A stretch of DNA of 8,073 nucleotides from Peptoniphilus sp. (GCA_029983555.1 JASBZH010000051.1:1-8073); one strand, 5' to 3'. Positions 1 through 7,076 are shown, numbered from the stretch's first letter. The notes: generated by a model from the sequence alone, not told the origin. A program made the numbers and translations.

Positions 1-558
1 TTTGTAATGTGCAAAAAAGAATATGCAGATAAATTGGATAAGGGAGTATTTCCAGGTTCACTAGGTTCTATGCACTTAACTACAATGGCCGCTAAGTGTT
101 GGCTATTTGAATATGCAAAGAGTGAAAAATTTAGAAGCATAATGAGACAAATTCCTGTAAATGCAAAACATCTTGCAAAAGAATTAGAAAATTATGGATT
201 TAGAATAGTAAGTGGTGGAACAGATACTCATCTAGTTTTAGTCGATGTAAGAAACAAAAATATAACTGGAAAAGAATTTGATGATGCGCTAGACTATGTT
301 GGAATAACAGTTAACAAAAACCAAATTCCATTTGATCCTAAGGGACCAAATGTCACAAGTGGAGTTAGAATTGGACTTACATCAGTTACTCAAAGAGGAC
401 TAAAGGAAAAAGAAATTTCAGAAATTGCAGAGATTATGAATGAAGTTGCTGAAAATGTAAACAACAAAGAAAAATTAGATGAACTTAAGATGAGAGCAGA
501 AAAATTAATTGAAGATTTTCCATTATATAGTGATGAAGACTTAGAAGAAATAATGTAG
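1..558 (+). CDS. glyA: Serine hydroxymethyltransferase, C-terminal part (5' end outside window)
   Basis: The reading frame is open from base 1 and gives about 185 residues of a protein usually 410-430 long. The enzyme is a cytosolic PLP protein that converts serine plus tetrahydrofolate to glycine plus methylene-THF, reversibly. By alignment from memory with E. coli GlyA, the window opens a few residues after the PLP-binding lysine, which is therefore not seen. Visible landmarks are VFPG, the VSGGTDTHLVLVDV strand, GITVNKNQIPFDP, and TSGVRIG with its substrate-carboxylate arginine. The usual GGPLMH segment after VFPG reads GSMHLTT here, a departure from textbook GlyA. The stop codon TAG is followed 8 bases later by a symporter gene, and folD comes next, so this is the upstream member of a one-carbon operon. 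The promoter lies outside the window. The identity is secure; only the 5' half is missing because of the window edge. Confidence 0.95.
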   Translation, partial: FVMCKKEYADKLDKGVFPGSLGSMHLTTMAAKCWLFEYAKSEKFRSIMRQIPVNAKHLAKELENYGFRIVSGGTDTHLVLVDVRNKNITGKEFDDALDYVGITVNKNQIPFDPKGPNVTSGVRIGLTSVTQRGLKEKEISEIAEIMNEVAENVNNKEKLDELKMRAEKLIEDFPLYSDEDLEEIM

Positions 559-566
559 GTGATTTT

Positions 567-2000
567 ATGGCAGAACTAATTAGTAAATTAAATGGCATGG
601 TTTGGTCCATGCCTCTGGTGCTTCTAGTTTTGTTTAGTGGTCTTTATTTTTCAATTAAAATGAAATTTCCACAGATTAGAAAAATGAAGACTATGATACA
701 TTCTAGTAAAGCAAAATCTGATTCTGGCAAAGGACTCAATCAATTACAATCATTTATATTAACTGCGGCAAGAACTGTTGGTGTTGGAAATATTGCCGGA
801 ATGGCAACTGGAATTCACTTTGGAGGACCAGGAGCTATATTTTGGCTATGGATTTTAGCTATAGTTGGTTCACCTATTGCCATGATTGAAGGAATAATGG
901 CTCAAACTTATAAACTCGAAGTGAATGGAGAGTTTAAAGGTGGCCCATCATATTATATGCAAAATGGATTTGACAATAAAAAAGTCGGAAGAGCTTTTGC
1001 ACTTTTTTATTCAGTGGTGGGCGTTTTTGCAGTAACTCTACTTATGCCAGGAGTACAAACCTATAACATTGCCAAGGGAATTAATTTAGCATTTGGCGTA
1101 GATATGATGGTAGTTGGAGCTGTATTTAGTATAATATTTGGCATAATTATAATAGGAGGACTAAAGAGAATAGGAAATGTTGCACAGAGAATTTCTCCTA
1201 TTATGGCAATACTCTATTTTCTAATGTCTGTTGTAGTTATAATTTTTAATTTTGATAAATTTGGCCAAGCAATAGCATTAATATTTAAATCAGCTTTTGG
1301 TGCTGATGCAATATTTGGTGGTATAATGGGTCAAGCAGTAAGTTGGGGTATTAAAAGAGGCGTTTTTGCAAACGAAGTGGGAGTTGGATCTTCTGCAATA
1401 ACTTCAGCAGCCGCAGATGTTAAGCATCCTGTTACTCAAGGTTATATTGGAGCGCTATCTGTATTTATGGGTACATTTTTTGTTTGTACTACTTCAGCTA
1501 TCATGATAATTATAACAGATTCTTATAATGTAGTGGATAAATTAGGAAATACTGTTGTCGAATATCTGCCAGGAGTAGAATATGGAAATGCCTATGTAAT
1601 AAATGCAGTAAATACTGTTTTTCCGGGAATTGGAGAAGCCTTTATTGCTATATCAGTTCTATGCTTTTCTTCAGTTGCACTGCTTGCATATTATCTATAT
1701 GCAGAGAGCGACTTGATATTTTTAGTGGGAGAGAAGAAACTTCCTATTACTATTTTAAAAATTGTATTTGTAATTTCAGTATTTTTGGGAAGTATTTCAT
1801 CTGTAAATACAGTTTGGGATATGGGAGACATGGCACATGGACTCATGGCTTGGATAAATGTATTCACTTTAATTTTAATAGGAAATAAAGCAGTAAAGAT
1901 ATATAAAGATTATGAAGAGCAAGAAAAACTCGGAAAGACTCCAACATTTGATCCTGATAAGTTGGGATTAAAGGACGTCTCTGATATTTGGAAAAAGTAA
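567..2000 (+). CDS. Alanine/glycine:cation symporter, AGCS family
   Basis: This is a 477-residue inner-membrane secondary transporter of the AGCS family (TC 2.A.25), which imports alanine or glycine with Na+ or H+. The first membrane segment covers roughly residues 12-31. The family hallmark follows at about residues 71-95: VGVGNIAG, then GGPGAIFWLW. A second conserved stretch near residues 265-283 reads GVFANEVGVGSSAI, where many relatives have NEAG(L/M)GSAPI. Several further hydrophobic segments and a short charged C-terminal tail make up the usual 10-11 helix topology, and the length is typical. The ATG is preceded by AGGTG, which overlaps the glyA stop codon, so translation is probably coupled. 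Lying between glyA and folD, it most likely supplies glycine for serine synthesis or for fermentation. That substrate choice is inferred from context; the sequence alone does not separate glycine from alanine. Confidence 0.93.
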   Translation: MAELISKLNGMVWSMPLVLLVLFSGLYFSIKMKFPQIRKMKTMIHSSKAKSDSGKGLNQLQSFILTAARTVGVGNIAGMATGIHFGGPGAIFWLWILAIVGSPIAMIEGIMAQTYKLEVNGEFKGGPSYYMQNGFDNKKVGRAFALFYSVVGVFAVTLLMPGVQTYNIAKGINLAFGVDMMVVGAVFSIIFGIIIIGGLKRIGNVAQRISPIMAILYFLMSVVVIIFNFDKFGQAIALIFKSAFGADAIFGGIMGQAVSWGIKRGVFANEVGVGSSAITSAAADVKHPVTQGYIGALSVFMGTFFVCTTSAIMIIITDSYNVVDKLGNTVVEYLPGVEYGNAYVINAVNTVFPGIGEAFIAISVLCFSSVALLAYYLYAESDLIFLVGEKKLPITILKIVFVISVFLGSISSVNTVWDMGDMAHGLMAWINVFTLILIGNKAVKIYKDYEEQEKLGKTPTFDPDKLGLKDVSDIWKK

Positions 2001-2018
2001 TTTGAAAGGGGGCCTTTT

Positions 2019-2849
2019 ATGGCTAAGATTCTCTATTCAAAAGATTATGTTGAAAAGAAAACTAAAGAATTAAACGATAAGATTATAAAGATTGGATTTT
2101 CACCAGTTATTTCTATTATAAGAATTGGCCAAAATGCTGGCAGCATCTCGTACGAAAAGGGAATAAATAAATCGGCAAAAAAACTTGGGGTTGAAGTGGA
2201 TTTAAATGTTTATGATAAAGATGTATCTCAAGATGAGGTAATAGAAAAAATTAAAGAGCTAAATGAGGATGAAAGAGTTGGTGGAATTTTAATCTTTAGA
2301 CCGCTTCCCGAAAAATTTTCAGAAGAGGAAATTTCACTTGCAATTGATCCAAAAAAAGATATCGACTGCATGAGTCCAATAAACATGGCAAAGGTGTATA
2401 CAGGAGATGTCGATGGATTTATTCCACTTGCACCTAGAGCGTGCTACGAACTGTTAAAATATTATGATTATGAACTAAAGGGAAAAGATGCGGTCATAAT
2501 TAACCATTCAAACGTTGTCGGCAAACCTCTTGCTATGATACTTTTAAAAGAGTGGATGACTGTTACGATTTGTCATATAAATACAGTTGATCTAAAAAAA
2601 CACACAAAGAATGCCGATATAGTTTTTACAGCAATAGGCAAGGCAGAATTTTTTGATGAGAGCTACTTTAATGAAAATGCAACAGTAATAGACATAGGAA
2701 CTTCAAGAAATAGTGAGGGAAAGCTTTGCGGAGATCTCGATGAAAAATCCGTTCATAAAAAAATAAAAGCTTATTCACCAGTTCCAGGTGGAATTGGCAG
2801 TATAACAAACTTACTTCTTTTGGAAAATGTAATAAATTATTATTTATAA
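2019..2849 (+). CDS. folD: Methylenetetrahydrofolate dehydrogenase, clostridial FolD subtype, probably lacking cyclohydrolase
   Basis: The 276-residue product has a length normal for FolD, the cytosolic enzyme that oxidises 5,10-methylene-THF to methenyl-THF with NAD(P)+ and usually also hydrolyses it to 10-formyl-THF. The C-terminal Rossmann part is clear: NHSNVVGKPLA at about 162-172, TVTICH, then VIDIG, and SPVPGGIGSIT near the end. In the N-terminal catalytic domain Tyr45 and Asp116 match the conserved Tyr50 and Asp121 of E. coli FolD. However, Ile49 stands where the catalytic lysine (Lys54) belongs, Phe93 replaces Gln98, and Cys117 replaces the following glycine. The Lys and Gln are needed for cyclohydrolase chemistry, so I infer a dehydrogenase-only enzyme. 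The SYEKG, LIFRPLP and KDIDCMSP pattern resembles a recurrent clostridial FolD subgroup. A strong AAAGGGGG ribosome site precedes the ATG by six bases. It is the last gene of the glyA operon. Confidence 0.93.
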   Translation: MAKILYSKDYVEKKTKELNDKIIKIGFSPVISIIRIGQNAGSISYEKGINKSAKKLGVEVDLNVYDKDVSQDEVIEKIKELNEDERVGGILIFRPLPEKFSEEEISLAIDPKKDIDCMSPINMAKVYTGDVDGFIPLAPRACYELLKYYDYELKGKDAVIINHSNVVGKPLAMILLKEWMTVTICHINTVDLKKHTKNADIVFTAIGKAEFFDESYFNENATVIDIGTSRNSEGKLCGDLDEKSVHKKIKAYSPVPGGIGSITNLLLLENVINYYL

Positions 2850-2870
2850 AAAATTAAATTAAAAATTACT

Positions 2871-2909
2871 AGAAGTCTAATTTGTAAATGCGCAGGTTAG
2901 ACTTTTTTT
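2871..2909 (+). terminator. Intrinsic terminator of the glyA-symporter-folD operon
   Basis: Arms AAGTCTAA (2873-2880) and TTAGACTT (2897-2904) are perfect complements. They can be lengthened by wobble and A-T pairs on both sides, around a loop of about 16 bases. A run of seven T begins at 2903, and a second T run follows at 2912-2917. The hairpin lies 21 bases after the folD stop. It is AU-rich but well formed. Confidence 0.8.
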
Positions 2910-2921
2910 ACTTTTTTAAAG

Positions 2922-2950
2922 TTTGATATAGTTTGACTTGCTATATTAAA
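2922..2950. repeat. Imperfect 10-bp inverted repeat upstream of mntP
   Basis: Arms TTTGATATAG (2922-2931) and CTATATTAAA (2941-2950) pair at nine of ten positions, with a G-T at the tenth, around a 9-base spacer. AGTTTGA also occurs twice as a direct repeat, at 2920-2926 and 2930-2936, one helical turn apart. The element sits between the folD terminator and the mntP promoter and could be an operator. It does not match the B. subtilis MntR box as I remember it. Confidence 0.4.
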
Positions 2951-2989
2951 AAAGTTACTGTAAAAGTTTTAATTTTTATAGATATGTTG

Positions 2990-2995
2990 TATAAT
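2990..2995 (+). promoter_or_regulatory. Predicted -10 box of the mntP promoter
   Basis: A perfect TATAAT lies 43 bases before the mntP start, with TTG directly in front of it. The -35 at 17 bp spacing (2967-2972, TTTTAA) is weak, so an activator, or the alternative promoter TTGACT (2933-2938) with TACTGT (2956-2961), is possible. The leader from the main site would be about 37 bases. I see no yybP-ykoY manganese riboswitch in it. Confidence 0.55.
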
Positions 2996-3038
2996 GTGAG
3001 TCTGCGAGAAACTTTAAATTTTTAAAAGTGGTGATTTT

Positions 3039-3602
3039 TTGGAATTAGCTGAATTTAGTATATTGGGACTTGGACTTGCGATGGATGCCTTTGCTGCTTC
3101 AATATGTAAAGGCCTTTCTATGAAAAAAGATGTCTTAAAAAATGGACTTATCGTTGCATTATTTTTTGGATTTTTTCAGGCTCTAATGCCGATTATTGGA
3201 TATCAAGTTGGAATTTTATTTGCAGAAAGTGTAAAAGCGATTGATCACTGGATTGCCTTTGTGCTCTTATCTGTAATTGGAATAAATATGATAAGAGAAT
3301 CTAGAGACAAAACTTGCGATGTCGACAGTGGAGTTATGGATTTTAAAAGTTTATTTATGCTATCTATTGCAACTTCAATCGATGCTCTTGCCGTTGGAAT
3401 TTCCTTTGCATTTTTAGACAAAAATATTTATTACGGATCTGCAACTATTGGAATAATTACATTTGTTATTTCATTTATAGGAGTAAAGATTGGCAGAAGG
3501 TTTGGTATTAAATTTAAAGACAAGGCGCAAATTGCTGGCGGAGTTGTATTGATACTTTTGGGAGTAAAAATACTTTTTGAACATTTGGGAATATTAATAT
3601 AA
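3039..3602 (+). CDS. mntP: Manganese efflux pump MntP (TTG start)
   Basis: The 187-residue polytopic membrane protein belongs to the MntP/YebN family, which exports Mn2+ from the cytoplasm. Two homologous halves are visible. The first carries LAMDAFAASICKGL with Asp16, and the second carries ATSIDALAVGISFAF with Asp115. These match the paired acidic residues (Asp16 and Asp118) known to matter in the E. coli protein. Six hydrophobic segments and the length fit the family. The start is TTG at 3039: the first helix and its MDAFA motif need this N-terminus, the next ATG at 3081 would remove most of that helix, and GTGGTGA lies just upstream as ribosome site. It is a single-gene unit between the folD terminator and a convergent deacetylase. 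Regulation is probably transcriptional, since no manganese riboswitch is visible in the leader. Confidence 0.93.
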   Translation: MELAEFSILGLGLAMDAFAASICKGLSMKKDVLKNGLIVALFFGFFQALMPIIGYQVGILFAESVKAIDHWIAFVLLSVIGINMIRESRDKTCDVDSGVMDFKSLFMLSIATSIDALAVGISFAFLDKNIYYGSATIGIITFVISFIGVKIGRRFGIKFKDKAQIAGGVVLILLGVKILFEHLGILI

Positions 3603-3640
3603 AAAGAGACCTCATTGATCTTAAGTCAATGAGGTCTTTT
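3601..3640. terminator. Bidirectional terminator between convergent mntP and deacetylase genes
   Basis: An 11-bp perfect stem, GACCTCATTGA (3608-3618) with TCAATGAGGTC (3626-3636), encloses a 7-base loop. TTTT follows on the plus strand, and AAAAA at 3601-3605 supplies a U run on the minus strand. It begins inside the mntP stop codon and ends four bases from the deacetylase stop codon, so it serves both genes. Confidence 0.9.
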
Positions 3641-3643
3641 AAG

Positions 3644-4675
3644 TTATTTTAGTATTCCGAATTCATATCCATTGTCTCTAAAATATTTTATAACTGATGA
3701 AAGTGAATCTGCCGTTAGCTGCTTATTAATAGCGTCATGGGATAATACTACTGCAATATTAGTGGATTTATTTTTATTTAAAGATTTATTTACATATTCC
3801 ACTTGACCAGCTGTGGTAGTCGGTCTATCTGATTTCGGCTGAGCGTCACCTGTCAAAGTATTCCAGTCTATCCAATGAATGTTATTTTCTGCAAGCAAAT
3901 TGTTTGACATTTCAATATTATTCCAGGACATTTTTCCACCTGGATATCTAAATACGCCAGAGTGGAAGGAATTTCCAAAAATTTCTTTTAATCTCTCGTT
4001 AGATTTATTTACCTCTTCTAAAATATTTGTAGCATTTGCATTTCTACCTGGATACAAAATAGAATAGTTGTGAGAGTATGAGTGGGTTGCTATAGCATTT
4101 CCATTTTTTAGCATCTCGCGCATAACTTCTTCGTGGTTTTTGTTTATTGACTTTCCAACTAAGAAAAATGTTGCTCTGGCATTTTCTCTTTTTAGAGTAT
4201 CTAAAATTTGAGGCGTTATCTTTGTGTTGGGACCGTCGTCAAAAGTTAAAAATACTACTTTTTTATTTAAATCATTTGAGTCCTCTTGGATAAATCTTGA
4301 AATTGTCTCTGTGTCATAGGCATATTTGTCGACTTTTCGTAAATGATTTGATCCCTCTACAATATATTCGTCTTTTAATTTTCTCATTGGTTCCAAAATT
4401 TGATTTGAAAGTTCATCTGGACCATAAAATATTTGAATTGGCCTATCTTTGTGTGTGGCATTTGCGTAGTACCACATTAACGATGGAGAGTGACTTATAT
4501 CCTTATTTTTATTAGCACAAGAGACAATTCTCGTGACAATAAAAATAATTATAAGTGCAAGTAGAGAAAGTGAAATTATTTGACGTTTTCTCTTTCTCTT
4601 CTTTGCACGCATTCTTCTTTTTCTTCTATCTTTAAGAGCCCTTTGGCTTCTGTAATCTTTATCTGTATTTTGCAT
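3644..4675 (-). CDS. Membrane-anchored polysaccharide (peptidoglycan) deacetylase, NodB/PgdA type
   Basis: The 343-residue product has a short cytosolic N-terminus, one membrane helix (about 33-51) and an extracellular part ending in a NodB-homology domain (about 139-343). The catalytic set is complete: TFDDGP with Asp146-Asp147, THSYSH with metal ligands His198 and His202, RYPGG with Arg243, DWN at 270-272, and LSHDA with His313. Such enzymes remove acetyl groups from N-acetylglucosamine of peptidoglycan or related glycans, often giving lysozyme resistance. Substrate preference is inferred. Residues 54-138 match nothing I recognise. The start chosen is the ATG at 4675, behind GGAGG with a 5-base gap. 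An in-frame ATG at 4702 overlaps the predicted -10 box and is rejected. Residues 17-32 are almost entirely Arg and Lys, an extreme positive-inside signal. It lies downstream of a secreted YcdB-like gene but has its own promoter. Confidence 0.92.
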   Translation of the reverse strand: MQNTDKDYRSQRALKDRRKRRMRAKKRKRKRQIISLSLLALIIIFIVTRIVSCANKNKDISHSPSLMWYYANATHKDRPIQIFYGPDELSNQILEPMRKLKDEYIVEGSNHLRKVDKYAYDTETISRFIQEDSNDLNKKVVFLTFDDGPNTKITPQILDTLKRENARATFFLVGKSINKNHEEVMREMLKNGNAIATHSYSHNYSILYPGRNANATNILEEVNKSNERLKEIFGNSFHSGVFRYPGGKMSWNNIEMSNNLLAENNIHWIDWNTLTGDAQPKSDRPTTTAGQVEYVNKSLNKNKSTNIAVVLSHDAINKQLTADSLSSVIKYFRDNGYEFGILK

Positions 4676-4693
4676 ATTATCCTCCACATAGGT

Positions 4694-4722
4694 AATATAC
4701 AACAGTAAAGATCAAGTTTCAA
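4694..4722 (-). promoter_or_regulatory. Predicted sigma-A promoter of the deacetylase gene
   Basis: On the minus strand, TTGAAA (-35, 4717-4722) and TATATT (-10, 4694-4699) are separated by exactly 17 bases. The transcript would start near 4687, leaving a leader of only about 12 bases that contains the GGAGG ribosome site at 4681-4685. Confidence 0.75.
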
Positions 4723-4748
4723 CAACAAAAGAGTTACAATATTGATAA

Positions 4749-6749
4749 TTACATAGTTTTATTTATTAAATAAAGAATCTCTTCAAGGGTCATTTCATTA
4801 TCTGGATTGATATTTTCGTCTATCAATCCGAAGCCTTTTGCAACTATATAGTAATTTTCGTAATCTTTTAAGCTTTTTTGATCTTTAAACACATCATCTT
4901 TAAATATGTCTTTAGCCTCAGTGAATTTATTTAAATTTTGATAGTACACGATCGCCTTTACTGCATCTTTTTCTAAAATATTTTTATCTTTAATCTTTTC
5001 CAAATTCTTAATTCCGTAGGACTCGCCAACTTGTTTTAAAACATCTGAATTATAATTTTCAAGAAGGTTTACAAATTCTTTGTAAGTTACCTTATCCTGT
5101 AAGTTTTTATTTACTATTCCAAAACCAGCATCTGTCATATAATTGATTATATCTTTGTCCTTAGCTTTGTTTAGGTCTTCGTATTTAATTTGGTCTTTAA
5201 AATTAACAATATTTTCGTTTTCATCTCTTAGAATTTTATCTTCTCCTATGACAGGATTGATAGAATTTACAGATCCATAGTAAAGTTTTGGACCTTCGTC
5301 AGTCATTTGATATTTTAGGCCAAAATCTTTTGATCCAAAGTAGATGTAGTTTGCCTCTTTTTCAGAGAAGTTTAGTTTTTCTTTATTAAATTCTACATCT
5401 GAAAAGTTTCTTGAAAAATAATTTATGTTCTTGTCGTAATTAACTTCTACGGTTATTCCATCTCCTATTACAGGTCTTGTGTAGACATATCGTGGAATGA
5501 AAACTTCGGCATAATCGTCATACATTGTAACTTCTGCTATTTTGAAATTTAAATCATTTGTATTCGTATAATCACGTGTTAGGTCGATTGCTATTTTTTT
5601 AACTTCAGCTTTACTTAATTTGCTCTTAGGTTTTGAGCTTTCATAATTAGAAAGTGTAATTAAATCGAGATTTTTAGCATTTAAAATAACATCAGCTTGA
5701 GACTCTCCCTTTACAAGCCTTATGTCATATGTGTAGACTTTGTCATAAGTGTAGGTTCCAAAACTCTTGACTTTGTAGTCGTCTCCGATTATTTCTTTGG
5801 CGATCTTTTTTGCTTCAGATTGAGGTGCAAGATTTTTTAAGCCTTGCAATTTTTTCTTTTCAACTTGACTTAGATTATCACTAGCCTCATCTTTGGCAGT
5901 TTCTTTTGCAGAATAGTAACTAATTTTATCTATCTTTTCTATTTCACCAGTCCTAGCATTTATATTTGGAATTTCTGTGAAATAAACTCTCTTAGAATTA
6001 TCTTCATTAATTAAATAAGAAAGTTTTAAAGGAGACTCTTGAGTAAAAATTTCTTTTGCCTTAGCCAAACCAATCTTGTCGTCCTTTTTAAAGTTAGAAT
6101 CTTCTACAAAAGAAATGGAATCACCATAATTTGAAATTGTGCTGATATTCGTAACTTTCTTTTCGTAAGGCGAGAAAGTAACTTGAATTTTTTGATCGAC
6201 AAATACCACGTTATTTAGACTTCTCACATAAGTAAATATTTGGTTTCCAGTGTATCTGTCTATAGAATATTTTGAAAATGCAAATTTTTTATCAAAATTT
6301 TTAATCGCTTCGTTTAAAACTTTTAAAACTTCAACCTCAGCATCTTTTTTTGAGACATTTTCTTTTGTTTTTAAATTCTCATAATCCTTATTTTTGATGT
6401 TGGAGTAGTTTACTAAATCTCCATTTGAATTAATGCTAACATTGATGGAGCCAAGTTTATCGTCAGTCCACTCGTAATTTGTAATATAGCTATCTTTAGT
6501 TAATTTTTCTAAAAATTTATTGCCTGTGTAATTGTCAATTGGAACACGTGAAATATTAAAAAATTCGTAGTCGTTTGATATGTTAAAAATCTTTTTAATA
6601 TTTTCAAGTTCACCCTTTACGCTATCTTCAGAAACATTTTTAGTTTCAGCATTATTAATGTTTTTATTCTCTTTAGCTAAGATAAAAGCAGGGTTTAATA
6701 AACTCATAGATAACACACTTGCAAGAACTAAGTTTTTATACTTTTTCAT
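4749..6749 (-). CDS. Secreted YcdB/YcdC-type repeat protein with degenerate SLH-like C-terminus
   Basis: This is a 666-residue exported protein of unknown function. Residues 1-25 form a signal peptide: KK, a hydrophobic core, and a likely cut after ILA. Two copies of a PepSY-like YcdB/YcdC module follow. The first includes INVSINSNGDLVNYSN near residue 106 and FTYVRSLNNVVFVDQKI near 171-188. The second includes RYVYTRPVIGDGITVEVN near 420-436, the best match to the family pattern of a 'Y-V-G-P-V-I-G-D-G-I' strand. From about residue 515 to the end, three weak roughly 50-residue units (DAGFGI, the AIVYYQ region, KGFGLIDENINP then MTLEE) resemble SLH repeats that bind cell wall polymers, but without the canonical TRAE motif. 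The start is the ATG at 6749, with AAGGAG seven bases before it. The longer frame to 6929 runs into the neighbouring gene. No terminator separates it from the deacetylase, so some co-transcription is likely. Confidence 0.8.
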   Translation of the reverse strand: MKKYKNLVLASVLSMSLLNPAFILAKENKNINNAETKNVSEDSVKGELENIKKIFNISNDYEFFNISRVPIDNYTGNKFLEKLTKDSYITNYEWTDDKLGSINVSINSNGDLVNYSNIKNKDYENLKTKENVSKKDAEVEVLKVLNEAIKNFDKKFAFSKYSIDRYTGNQIFTYVRSLNNVVFVDQKIQVTFSPYEKKVTNISTISNYGDSISFVEDSNFKKDDKIGLAKAKEIFTQESPLKLSYLINEDNSKRVYFTEIPNINARTGEIEKIDKISYYSAKETAKDEASDNLSQVEKKKLQGLKNLAPQSEAKKIAKEIIGDDYKVKSFGTYTYDKVYTYDIRLVKGESQADVILNAKNLDLITLSNYESSKPKSKLSKAEVKKIAIDLTRDYTNTNDLNFKIAEVTMYDDYAEVFIPRYVYTRPVIGDGITVEVNYDKNINYFSRNFSDVEFNKEKLNFSEKEANYIYFGSKDFGLKYQMTDEGPKLYYGSVNSINPVIGEDKILRDENENIVNFKDQIKYEDLNKAKDKDIINYMTDAGFGIVNKNLQDKVTYKEFVNLLENYNSDVLKQVGESYGIKNLEKIKDKNILEKDAVKAIVYYQNLNKFTEAKDIFKDDVFKDQKSLKDYENYYIVAKGFGLIDENINPDNEMTLEEILYLINKTM

Positions 6750-6781
6750 TAAATTTCTCCTTGATTTTCTTGTATTTATGA

Positions 6782-6810
6782 ATGTTATTCTTTTCATATG
6801 TATATGTAAA
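6782..6810 (-). promoter_or_regulatory. Possible promoter of the YcdB-like gene
   Basis: On the minus strand, TTTACA (6805-6810) and TAACAT (6782-6787) are 17 bases apart, placing a start near 6775. The -35 overlaps the U run of the upstream terminator. Both boxes are imperfect. Confidence 0.45.
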
Positions 6811-6835
6811 AAAAGGGAAGCCTGAACTTCCCTTT
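6808..6835 (-). terminator. Intrinsic terminator after the CxxC protein gene
   Basis: Read on the minus strand, AAAGGGAAG (6827-6835) pairs with CTTCCCTTT (6812-6820) around a 6-base loop and runs into seven U (6808-6814). It starts five bases after the stop codon of the small CxxC gene and insulates the YcdB-like gene from it. Confidence 0.9.
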
Positions 6836-6840
6836 GTATA

Positions 6841-7050
6841 TTAGATTTCAGAGCTTTCTTTATTTTCGCTGTTAAGTGCAGAAACAAGAACGTCAGGATC
6901 GATTCCGTGTACCATAGCTGCTTCTTCAAGAGATTCCATTTGAGAAGAAGGGCACATTATACATCCCATTCCAAAGCTCATTAATGTTCCAATTGATTCA
7001 GGTTTTTTTGAAAGTATTTCGCCTATAAGCATTTCTTTTTTAACTTCCAT
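6841..7050 (-). CDS. Small CxxC redox-type protein, DUF1858 / hybrid-cluster-protein-associated domain
   Basis: The 69-residue cytosolic protein is one complete DUF1858-type domain, the fold also found as the N-terminal part of ScdA-like proteins and named for its association with hybrid cluster (prismane) proteins. Residues 6-28 carry MLIGEIL, PESIGTLMSFGMG; then GCIMC with Cys30 and Cys33, PSSQ, and the signature SLEEAAMVHGID. The CxxC pair suggests a redox-active disulfide, persulfide carrier or metal site. The biochemical role is not established to my knowledge. The start ATG has an excellent ribosome site, GGAGGTG, six bases upstream, and a terminator follows directly, so the gene can be expressed alone. 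A TACCCC-TAT-GGGGTA palindrome 27 bases upstream of the start suggests control by a CsoR-family repressor sensing copper or reactive sulfur. No hybrid cluster protein gene is seen nearby. Confidence 0.88.
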   Translation of the reverse strand: MEVKKEMLIGEILSKKPESIGTLMSFGMGCIMCPSSQMESLEEAAMVHGIDPDVLVSALNSENKESSEI

Positions 7051-7076
7051 CTAAAACACCTCCCTATTTTAATATG

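Noticed and set aside
1661..1888. 75-residue frame inside the symporter gene, plus the frames at 3879-4067 and 4297-4515
   Set aside because: They are shadows of well-supported genes, without ribosome sites or recognisable domains.
2996..3038. yybP-ykoY manganese riboswitch in the mntP leader
   Set aside because: The leader is only about 37 bases and AT-rich, without the conserved G/C-rich paired elements.
4676..4702. Nine-residue N-terminal extension of the deacetylase from an in-frame ATG at 4702
   Set aside because: It overlaps the predicted -10 box and lacks a ribosome site, while the ATG at 4675 has GGAGG at ideal spacing.
6580..6825. Plus-strand reading frame of 81 residues
   Set aside because: It is antisense to the YcdB-like signal peptide region, has no family resemblance, and its hydrophobic, Leu/Phe-rich character is a mirror of AT-rich coding DNA.
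6750..6929. 60-residue N-terminal extension of the YcdB-like protein
   Set aside because: It runs through a terminator and into the CxxC gene in another frame. The signal peptide and AAGGAG site place the start at 6749.
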